Assembly (NCBI GenBank): GCA_016197205.1
Contig: JACPWG010000157.1
Location: 1 to 48,313, forward strand
DNA from: Planctomycetota bacterium
GTDB lineage: Bacteria; Planctomycetota; MHYJ01; WSZJ01; JACPWG01
DNA: 48,313 nt
Direction: 5' to 3'
The position numbers and the translations under genes were made by a program. The stretch's first letter is position 1; each line of letters begins with the position of its first letter. Positions 17,313-27,400 of this stretch are shown here, piece by piece. The notes beneath the pieces were generated by a model. It was given only the letters and a program-made list of their open reading frames with translations. It had not been told where the DNA came from and searched no databases.

Positions 17313-18206
17313 ATGAACATGCCCCGCGTCGTGATCCTCCGGACCGCAGGCACCAACTGCGACCGCGAGACCCAGCACGCGTTCGAACGCCTCGACGCCC
17401 ATGTCGACCTCATCCACATCAACCGTCTCCTCGAAACGCCGGTCGCCCTGCACGCCTACCAGGTGCTCGTCATTCCCGGCGGCTTCACCTACGGCGATGA
17501 CCTCGGCGCCGGGAAAATCCTCTCCCTGGAGCTGCGGTACAAGCTCGCCGACCACCTCGTCCGCTTCGTCCAGGACGGCAACCTCGTGCTCGGCATCTGC
17601 AACGGCTTCCAGGTCCTCGTCAAGGCCGGGCTTCTCCCCGGGTTCACGCTCCCGTTCTCTCGCGAAAAAAAGAGGGGTACCTCCGTCCGCCGCGGCCGGC
17701 CCGGCAGGCCGGCCCGCGCCTCCTCCGCCCGCGGCGGCGCCGGCGGTGCCACCGCCCTCGCTGCCTGGCCGCAGGAGGCCACGCTCACCGGTAACGATTC
17801 GGGCCGCTTCGAAGCACGCTGGATTCGGCTCAAGGTCTCGTCCGATAAATCCGAATTCTTGAAGGGGGGGACCTCCTTGTACCTCCCCGTGGCGCACGGA
17901 GAGGGCAAGTTCGTCCCCGCCTCTCCGCTGGTGCGCGACCAGCTCCGCGACTCGGGCCAGGTCGTGCTCCGCTATGCCGGACCCGAGGGCGGGCCGGCCG
18001 GCTATCCCGGAAATCCCAACGGCTCCGTCGATGACATCGCCGGCGTCTGCGACCCGACCGGGCGCATCCTGGGCCTCATGCCCCACCCGGAGCGCTTCGC
18101 GGACCCGACCCACCACCCTCGCTGGACGCGCGAGGGGCTGGTCGAGTCCCCTGACGGGCTGCTCATCTTCGAAAACGCGGTCCGGTACGCAAAGACCAAG
18201 CTCTGA
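17313..18206 (+). CDS. purQ: Phosphoribosylformylglycinamidine synthase, glutaminase subunit PurQ
   Basis: Protein of 297 residues, a class I glutamine amidotransferase that supplies ammonia to PurL. Diagnostic features are RTAGTNCDRET near the start, VIPGGFTYGDDLGAG, the nucleophile C96 in GICNGFQ, and H258 with E260 in LMPHPE. Residues about 116-154, between the nucleophile loop and the next conserved strand, are an Arg/Gly/Ala/Ser-rich insert, which explains the length above the usual 220-260. The start could be ATG 17313 or ATG 17319; neither has a good ribosome site. The gene is separated from purL by 3.4 kb and sits between two oppositely oriented long-form elements. Confidence 0.92.
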   Translation: MNMPRVVILRTAGTNCDRETQHAFERLDAHVDLIHINRLLETPVALHAYQVLVIPGGFTYGDDLGAGKILSLELRYKLADHLVRFVQDGNLVLGICNGFQVLVKAGLLPGFTLPFSREKKRGTSVRRGRPGRPARASSARGGAGGATALAAWPQEATLTGNDSGRFEARWIRLKVSSDKSEFLKGGTSLYLPVAHGEGKFVPASPLVRDQLRDSGQVVLRYAGPEGGPAGYPGNPNGSVDDIAGVCDPTGRILGLMPHPERFADPTHHPRWTREGLVESPDGLLIFENAVRYAKTKL

Positions 18207-18210
18207 GTTG

Positions 18211-18398
18211 TGCAGGGTGCAGATCGGGCGGCGCGTGGGTAACACGGATCGACGTCAACACGTAGGGGCGGGCCTGGTGCCCGCCCTCCCGGCGACTGGG
18301 TGCGCTCTAACGATTTGTTGCCAGTCGCGGGCGCCCACAAGGGGCGCCGCTACGGCAGCCGGCCGACGGCAACCCGTAACCCAGATTTGAACCATGCT
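18211..18398. mobile_element. Long-form MITE-like element, copy L2
   Basis: This 188-bp element aligns without gaps, in reverse orientation, to L1 at 16675-16862; I count roughly 145 identities in the central 184 bp. The right terminal repeat is intact (ATTTGAACCATG) and the left is decayed (TGCAGGGTGCAGATC). No target duplication remains. It starts 4 bp after the purQ stop and ends 29 bp before the start of the giant gene, so any promoter of that gene must lie inside it or further upstream. Confidence 0.8.
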
Positions 18399-18427
18399 CG
18401 ACCTCGCGCATAGTTGGAGGTGGCCGC

Positions 18428-21400
18428 GTGAATCGCCCCCGGCGTTTCCTCCAGGCCCTTGCCCTCGCTGCCGCACTCCTCGGCCAGGGCGCCGCCCACG
18501 CACAGGACACCCGCAACCCCGACGTCAAGCTCCTCACCCTCCAGGGCGGTGAGGTCCTCCAGGGCGGCTCCGTTCGCGACCTCCGTTGGCAGGCGGTCGA
18601 CGACTCCGGCGGCGCCCTCACCATCGGCATCGAGCTGTCCGCCGACGGCGGCCGCACCTGGAACGAGGTCCGCACGAACCTCCCCAACTCCGGCCTCTTC
18701 CCCTGGCCCGTCCCCCCCGATTCCGGCGAGAAGTTCCGCGTCCGCGTCACCGCCCGCGATGCCGCCGGCAACGAAGGCATCGCCGAAGGGGAGTCCAACT
18801 TCTCGATCGATTCCCTCCGCCCCATGGCCCGCGTCAACGGACCCGCGATCGCAAAAAAAGTTCCCGTCCGCCTCAGCTACGAGGCCCGCGATTTCGGACG
18901 CGCCGGCATCGCCACGATCGAGCTGTGGTACCGCGCCACCGACGAAAAGAGCTGGCGCCGCTTCGGCGAATACCGCGGGGCCGAGCCGACGATCGACTTC
19001 GACGCCCCCGACGGCACCTACTCGCTCCTCCTCACCGCCTCCGACCAGGTCGGCAACCGCGTCGATCCGCCCGACGCCGCGAGCGACCCCCAGCTCGAGC
19101 TGGTCGTCGACACCGGCGCCCCGCGTCTCGACCTCCGCTCGCCCGCCGGCGGCGAGTGCGTCCGCGGCGGTAGCGACTACCCGATTCGCTGGCGCGCCGA
19201 GGACACCCACCTCGCCCGCGACTTCGTCACCATCGAAACCTCCGCCGACGGCGGGGACAACTGGGAACTGGTCGCCCGAAACATCCCCAACACCGGCCAG
19301 TTCCTCTGGCGCGTCCCCAAAGTCAACGGCGACCGCTTCCGCGCCCGCATCTCCGCCATGGACAAGCTCGGCACCCGCAACGAAATCGCCTCCCACGACA
19401 ACTTCACGATCGACTCGGAGCTCCCCACCATCTCCGTCCCGGTGCCGGAGGGCGTCAGGACGGGCACTCTCTCCCTTGTCCCCGAGACCCTCAAGGACAC
19501 CGGACCCGCCGGCCTCGTTCGCTGGGAGGTCTGGACCACCCCGGACGCCGGACAGACCTGGCGCCTCTCGAAGGCCGTCGATCTCCGCAACATGGGCTCG
19601 GACCTCCGGCTCGCGACCGCCGAGGTCGAGCTGCCCGATGGTCGCTGGGGGCTGTGGTTCGTCGCGGTCGACAAGGCCGGCAACCAGAACCGCGCGCCCG
19701 AGGACGGCGACGGCCCGCAACGCCGCGTCATCGTCGACACCCGCCCGCCCACGCTCACGGTCGTCGGCATCGCCGACGGCGCGTATTTCCGCGGCGGCGA
19801 ACAGGTCCTCGTCCAATGGCAGGCGCAGGACGAGAACCTTCTCCAGCGCCCCGTCTCCATTCTCATCGCCGAAGAGCCGGGCAAGGCCTTCCAGCCCCTC
19901 GTCGACCAGGAGGCCGCCCAGAGCCGCGCGAACGTCCCCATGCCGAACAAGTCCGGCGAGTACGTCCTCAAAGTCGTCGCCAAGGACGTCGCCGGCAACG
20001 AAGGCGCCGTCCTCCACAAAATCATCGTCGACGCGACCCCCCCTCACGTCCGCATCACCTCCTTCAACGAAGGAGGACAGTTCGCCGGCGGCTCCCGCCT
20101 CCCCGTCACCTGGGAAGCCACGGACCCGAACATGGACCCCAACGGCATCGATGTCCTCTTCTCGCGCGACCTCGGCAAGTCCTGGATCTTCGCCGACCGC
20201 AACCTCCCCAACACGGGGCGCTACGTCTGGCTCACGCCGCGCGTCACCTCCCGCACTTGCCTCCTCAAGGTCGCCGCGCGCGACCGCACCGGCAACGTCG
20301 GCGAGGAAGTCTCCGCGAAACCCTTCACGCTTCTCTCCGACGCGGTCAAGCCCACGCTCGTCGCGCCCGCGATTTCCCGCGCCAACCAGGTCAGTCTCGC
20401 CGTGCGCTTCCAGCCGGGCGAAGAGCAGGGGCTCGATTTCGTCGAGCTGTGGGTTTCGCGCGACCGCGGCGCCACCTGGCGCTTCCTCAAAAAGGTCGAA
20501 CCCGCCCAGCTCGCCGGCGTCCCCATGGACCTCGGCGACGGCCTGTACTCGATCGCGGCCGTCACCTCCGACGTCATGAAGAACCGCAGCCCCGACCCGG
20601 CCCCCGGCGACGCGGGCGATCTCGTGGTCCTCGTCGACACCCAGCGCCCCGAGGTCTCCATCGCGAGTCCGAAGAACGACATCGCGGTCAAGAGCCGCGG
20701 CGCGATCGACATCGAATGGGTCGCCCTCGACAGCAACCTCGGCGAGACCCCGGTCTCGATCGACGTTTCCGAGATCGAGCCGTCCGGCAAGCGCACCTTC
20801 TGGCGCGAGGTCGCCGCCCGCCTCCCGCGCGTCGGCGTCCAAAAGTACCAGTTCCCGGTGCGTCAGCTCGACTACGCCGTCCGCGTCCGGGCGGTCGACC
20901 GCGCCGACAACGAAGGCACGGCCGAGATCGTCGTCCACGTCGTCGAGTCCAAGCCCATCGTGACGTTGCAGGACCTCGCCGCGAACGCGTTCCGCGGCGG
21001 CGGACCGATCGACATCCGCTGGAAGGTCGAGCCCGGCGCCTCGCTCGGGGACGAGCCGATCACGATCCAGTTCTCCTCCACGCGCGGCTCCGAGTGGTCC
21101 ACCATCGTCGAGCGCATGAAGGACACGGGCGCCTACACCTGGGCGGCCCCCATGCTCAACTCGGACCGCTGCCTCCTCAAGGTCATCGTGACCGACCGCG
21201 TCGGCAATTCGTCCGAGGCCATCAAGGGCCCGTTCTTCATCACGTCCGAGGTCCCCCTCGTCGCCTGCACGAACCAGGGCTTCTCGAACAAAAAATTCGT
21301 GGACGTCACGTACCAGATCAAGCCGAGCCCGGTGGCGCCGCTCACCAAGATCGAGATCTACGTCTCGTCGGATGCGGGGCAGACCTGGCAGCTCAAGGAA

Positions 21401-24400
21401 ACGCAGACGCGCGAGAAAGGACAGCTCGGCAAGCCGTGCCCGCTCGAGCTCGCGGACGGCGCGTACGTCTTCTATTGCCGCGGGATCGACGAGGCCGGAA
21501 ACGCGATGCCCTCCCCGCAGGGGAACAAGGGCGTCGTGGGCCGCCTCACGGTCGACACCACGCCGCCGACCTTCGAACTGCACGACGTCGCCGAGAAGGA
21601 CGTGCACACGCCCGGGGCGCCTTTCTCCTTCTCCTGGGAGCTGAAGGACGCGAATCCGCTCCCGCGCGAATGCGTCACGCTCGAGGCCTCCACCGACACC
21701 GGCACGACCTGGCGCGAGCTGGGGCGTAACCTCGGGGCCAGCGACCGCTACAAGGGCTATCTGCCGAAGAACGCCGAGGCGCTGCTCTTCCGCCTGAAGG
21801 CCGTCGACGGCGCGGGCAATCCGTGCCTGCGCGAGCTGCTCATTTCGCTCCGCGTCCTTCCCGTGAAGGCCGACGTTCAGCCGGGGGTGGAGGCGGGGAA
21901 GTGCTACCGCGGCGGCGACGCGATCACGCTCACCTGGAAGGTCGCGCAGTCTCCAGACCTCGACCCGCATCCCATCTCGATCCTGGCCCATGTCGGCGAA
22001 GAGCCGTGGGAGCTCGTCACCGAGAAGCTGGACAAGGACGGGACCTACGCCTGGACCCTCCCGCGCAAGACGGCGGACAAGGCCCAAGTGAAGATGCTCC
22101 TCCTCGGCGCGGATGGTCAGCCGATGGAGCTGCTGGCGCCCGTCACCTTCGCGCTCGACAGCGACCCGCCGGACGTCGTCGTGAACGGCCCGATTACCGC
22201 GAAGGAAGTCGCGGCGAAGATCGGCTACCAGCTTCGCGAGCGCGGCCCGTCCGGCGCCGACAAGGTCGAGCTGTGGTACACGGTCACGGACGGCGAGCGC
22301 TGGGTCAAAGGCGAAACCTATCCCCTCGACCAGAACCCGATCCCCTTCAACGCCCCTGGCGACGGCCGCTACGGCCTCTACCTGGTCGGCTATGACAAGG
22401 TGGGGAACGCCACCCCCGAGCCGACGACCGGCATCTCCCCGAAGACCTACCTCATCGTCGATACGAAGGTCCCGCTCGTGACGCTGCTCAACTTCAACGG
22501 CGGCGAGACCCAGCTCGGCGGCGCTTCCCTTTTCATCAATTGGGAGGCGAAGGACGAAAACCTGAAGCCGGAGCCGATCACCATCGAGGTCTCCGTCGAC
22601 AGCGGCAAGACGTGGCAGCCGATCGCGAAGGCGGTGGAGAACCGCGGCCGCTTCCTCTGGCGCCTGCCGATGGTCACGGGTTCGAACTTCCGCATCCGCG
22701 TCACCGCGGAGGACCAGGCGGGGAACGCCACGTCCGCGGCCTCGGTCGCCGATTTCGCGATCGACTCCACCACGCCCGGCGCGCAGCCGAAACCCCTCGC
22801 TTCCACGAACGCGAAGCGCTTCGCCGTGCCGTACGACGTCGTCGAGCCGGGCGCCTCGAAGGTGACGAAGGTGACGCTCTTCGTGACCGCCGACGGCGGC
22901 GCCACCTGGAAAGAGGTCCGGACCGTGGCCCCGCCTCAGCAGCTCGAGCTGGCGGTGGAGGGCGAAGGGGAATACGGCGTTTACCTTAGTTCCGAAAGCT
23001 CTCTCGGCGCGCGCACGCCGCCGCCGCAGGCCCGCACCGCGCCGCAACAGCGCGTGGTCGTCGATTGGAGCCCGCCGACCGTGAGGCTCAAGAGCGCGAT
23101 CGAGGGCGTGGTGTCGGGCGGGACGCGGAAGGAGCTGCAGGTCGAGGCCTCCGACGCGCACCTCTCGGGGTCGCCGCTCTCGGTCGAGCTGTCGCGCGAC
23201 GACGGCCAGCACTGGGCCACGATCCTCGATGCGCAGCCGAACGCCGGCCGCCTCGCGGTCGACCTGCCCGGCGAGAACGGCCGGTCCTTCCGCCTCCGCA
23301 TCGCCGCGCGCGACGAGGCGGGCAACCTCGGCTACTCCGAGCCGACCCCGCCCTTCGGCATCGACTCGATCGCGCCGGTGCTCAAGATCCAGGACCTGGC
23401 GCGGATGAGCAAGGAAGAGATCGCCATCAAGTACACCTCCTCGAAGGTCCCGACCGAGCTGACCTCCGTGACGCTGTGGTACCTGCGCGAAGGGACGCGC
23501 ACCTGGCAGTGCTACGGCGAGGATCCGGACAAGGCCTCGCCGTTCGCCGTGAAACTCCCCGAAGGCCGCTACGGCTTCTGGCTCGAGGCGGTCGACGGCG
23601 CGGGGAACCGCTCGGCGCCTGTGCCCGCCGCCGGGCAGCCGCCGGCCGTGACCTACCTCGTCGACTGGACCCCGCCCCAGGTCGTGCTGAAGACCGAGTT
23701 CCCCGCGCATCTCAAGGCCGGCAGCCGCGGCGACATGAGCTGGGTCGCGACGGACGACCACATGGCCCCGCGTCCGATCGGCCTCGAGCTGACGCGGGAC
23801 GAAGGCCAGACCTGGCAGAAGCTGGTCCAGGGTGTCGCCAACAGCGGGCGGGTCAGCGTCGATTTCCCGAAGGAGGAGGGCGCGGTCCGGGTGCGCGTGA
23901 CCGCCGTGGACGAGGCCGGAAACGTCGGCGTCTCCGAGCCCAGCCCCGCCGTCCTCATCGACGCCACCGCGCCGTCCGTGCAGCTCGTCTGGTCCGAGAA
24001 AGTGCCGGGCGAGGGTCTTTCCATCACGTACTCGACGATCGAGCGCGCGAGCGGGGTCGCCTGGGTCAAGCTCTGGTACCAGAAGGAAGGGGAGAAGTCC
24101 TGGACGCCGTATGGCGAAGACCCGAAGGCCGCGTCCCCGTTCCTTGCGCGGCTGCCCGAAGGTCGCTACGGCCTCTGGCTGCAGGCCGCGGACAAGGCGG
24201 GCAACGTCTCGCCCGGCCCGACGGTCGACGACCGGCCCATGATGGCCTTCCTGCTCGACTGGACGCCTCCGCGCGTGAAGCTCGTCGCCGCGCCCCAGGG
24301 CGACCTGAAGGGGGGCGAGACGATCGAGGTCCAGTGGGAGGCGACCGATCTTCACTTCGGCGGCCGTCCCATTTCGATCGAGTTGTCGCGCGACCAGGCG

Positions 24401-27400
24401 AAGACCTGGACCCCGTACGAAATCAACATCGAAAACAAAGGCGCCGCAAAGATCGACGTCCCGAAAGTCCCCGCGGAATCGTATCAGCTTCGCGTGAAGG
24501 CCGTCGACGACGGCGGCAACGTCACCTTCTCCGATGCCTCGATCCCCTTCAACGTCGATTCCCTGCCGCCGGTCGCGAGTCTTGTCGGACTCCAGGCCAT
24601 GACCGGACCCGAAGGGGCGCTCGACTACGAGGCGACCGACAAGGGCTCGGGCGTCGCCTGGGTCAAGCTCTGGTTCCGGCAGGAGGGGAGCCGCGCCTGG
24701 GAGCCCTACGGCCAGGACTCGACGGCGAAGAGCCCGTTCCGGATCAAGGTCCCGGCCGGCCGCTACGGCTTCTACCTGCAGGTCGCCGATCGTTCGGGGA
24801 ACGTCACGAAGGCCCCGGTCGAAACCGACGAGCCGATGAAGACGTTCCTCGTCGACTGGCATTCGCCCACGGTCGTCCTCAAGGCGCCCTTCGAAAAACA
24901 GGGCGGGACGGCCGGGCGCGGTGAGTTCATCCTGCCGTACGAGCACGGCCTGGGCGGCGGCGTCGCGAAGGTCACGAAGCTTTCGCTCTGGGTGACGAAG
25001 GACCGCGGCGAGACGTGGACGAATTTCGGCGAGATCGGGCCGGACGAGCCGCTCAATTTCGCGGTGAGCGAAGAGGGGCGGTACGGGCTGTGGCTCGTCG
25101 CCGAGAACGAAGCGGGCCTGCGGAGCGACGCGCCGAAACACGGAAGCGCGGCGATGCAGACCGTGCTCATCGACCGCACGCGTCCGGCCGTGCGCCTCGT
25201 CACGGCGCCGCGCGGGACCCTCGGCGGAGCCTCGAAGGTCGAGGTCGCCTGGGAGGCCTCGGACTTCTTCTTCGGCCCGACGCCGATCACGATCGAGCTG
25301 TCGCGCGACGCCGGCGGGACGTGGTTCCGGCACGCGCAGGACCTGGCGAACGCGGGGCGCGCGATGATCGAGCTGCCGAAGGAGTCGGGGACCGCCTTCC
25401 GCCTCCGCGTGCGCGCGACGGACGAGGCCGGGCTGACGTCGACGAGCGAGCCCTCGGCGGTCTTCGGCATCGACGCGGACGCGCCCGAGGTGGCCTTCCT
25501 GGCAGTGGACCGCGAGCACCTGCCCGACCTGCTCGTGCGCTACACGGTGGCCGACACGGGCGCGGGCGTCGCGTGGGTGCGGATGTACCAGCGCTCGGAC
25601 GCGTCGCCGATCTGGAAGGACTGCGGCACCGCGGAGCCGCCCGGCGCACCGTTCCCGGTGCAGTTGCCGGAGGGCAAGTACGCCTTCTGGATCGCGGCCG
25701 CCGACAAGCTGGGGAATCAGACGCGACCACCGGGGCCCGAGGACCAGGGGATGTTCACGCTGGTCGTCGACCGCACCGCGCCCGCCGTGCGGCTGCGCAG
25801 CGCGCTGGGTGGCGAGTTGCTCGCCGGCGGCTCGCAGAAGGAGTTGCTCTGGGAGGCCTCGGACGACCACCTGGGGCCGAACCCGATCAATATACGGTTT
25901 TCACTGGATGGCGGCGCCTCGTGGACGATGCTGCGCGGCGGCCTGCCGAACACCGGGCGCGCCGTCGTGACCGTTCCGCGCGAGACCACCGAGACCTTCC
26001 GGCTGATGGTCGAGGCCGTGGACGAGGGCGGCAACGCGACGGCGGCGAAGTCCGCTTCGAACCTTCGGCTCGACTCGAAGCCGCCGGAGTGCAAGGCGAT
26101 CGGCCCGCGCGATTCCACGAACGATCGCGTGCTGATCGAGCACGTTGCGCGCGACCTCGGCCCGGCGGGCTTGGCCCGCGTGGACCTCTTCGTGACGACG
26201 GACGGCGGCGCGTCGTGGCAGAAGGCGGCCTCGACCGTCGATGCCGACCGGCCGATCCCCTTCGAGGGGGCGAACGGGCGCTACGGCGTGTGCTGCGTGG
26301 GCGTGGACAAGGCCGGGAACGCGGGCGCGATCCCCGACTCGGCGGACTCGATCCAGCTCGTGCTCGACATCGAAACCACCCCGATCTCGCTCGACCTCGT
26401 GCGGCTCAAGAAGGGGGGCGTGATCAAGGGCGGGGAGGAGATCTTTATCCAGTGGGTCTGCCGTGAGACGGACCTCGCCGACGACCCGATCACGATCGAG
26501 CTTTCGATGGACGGCGGGCGGGGCTGGGAGACGGTCGTGGACCGCGCGCCGAACACGGGCCGGTACGCGTGGCTGCCGCCGCGGCGGCGGTCGCAGGATT
26601 GCAAGCTGCGGATCTCGGTCCTCGGGCGGACGGGCCGCCGCGGGTTCGACACCTCGGAGCGGAACTTCTCGATCACGGCCCCGGCCACGGGCGGCGCGCC
26701 GGAGGCGCCGGGCCGGTCGACCACGGACGCCGCCGACAAGACGCCTCCGACCGTGCGCATATTGAGAGCGCCGGAGGGCGTGATCGCGGGCGGTGCGCGG
26801 GTCGAGCTGACGTGGGACGCGCAGGACGACCGGTTCCCGGAGGAGCCGATCACGATCAAGTACTCGCTCGACGGCGGGCAGACGTGGGCGGAGCTGAAGA
26901 GCGGGCTGCCGAACACGGGGAAGGCGTACATCGCGCTGCCGCGCGAGACGAGCGACTCGGTGCGGCTCATGGTCGAGGCCATGGACCTTTCGGGAAACAT
27001 CGGGCAGGCGATCTCGGTCGGCAACCTGTGGCTGGACTCGCAGCCCCCGCAGTCGATCGCGGTCGGGCCGCGCGACTCGACCACGGACAAGGTGCTGGTG
27101 CAGCACGAGTCGCGCGACCGCGGCGCGGCCGGGCTCTCACGCGTGGACCTGTACGTGACGACCGACAACGGCGAGCATTGGGTGAAGGCGGGAACGGCGA
27201 ACGACCCGCCGGAGAAGCCGATCCTCTTCGAAGGCGCGAACGGCCGGTACGGCCTGTCGTGCGTGGGCGTGGACAAGGCGGGGAATGCCGGGCAGCTTCC
27301 CGAGGGGCGCGAAGCGATCCAATCGTGGGTGGACATCCAAACGAACCCGATCGTGGTGGAGCTGTCGCGCCTGCGGAACGGTGGCGTGATCAAGGGCGGG

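Noticed and set aside
18350..25870. Minus-strand open frame of 2506 codons opposite the giant gene
   Set aside because: It is rich in Arg/Asp/Gly/Val without domains, signal peptide or ribosome site. It mirrors the codon bias of the plus-strand gene, which has clear modules and a signal peptide.
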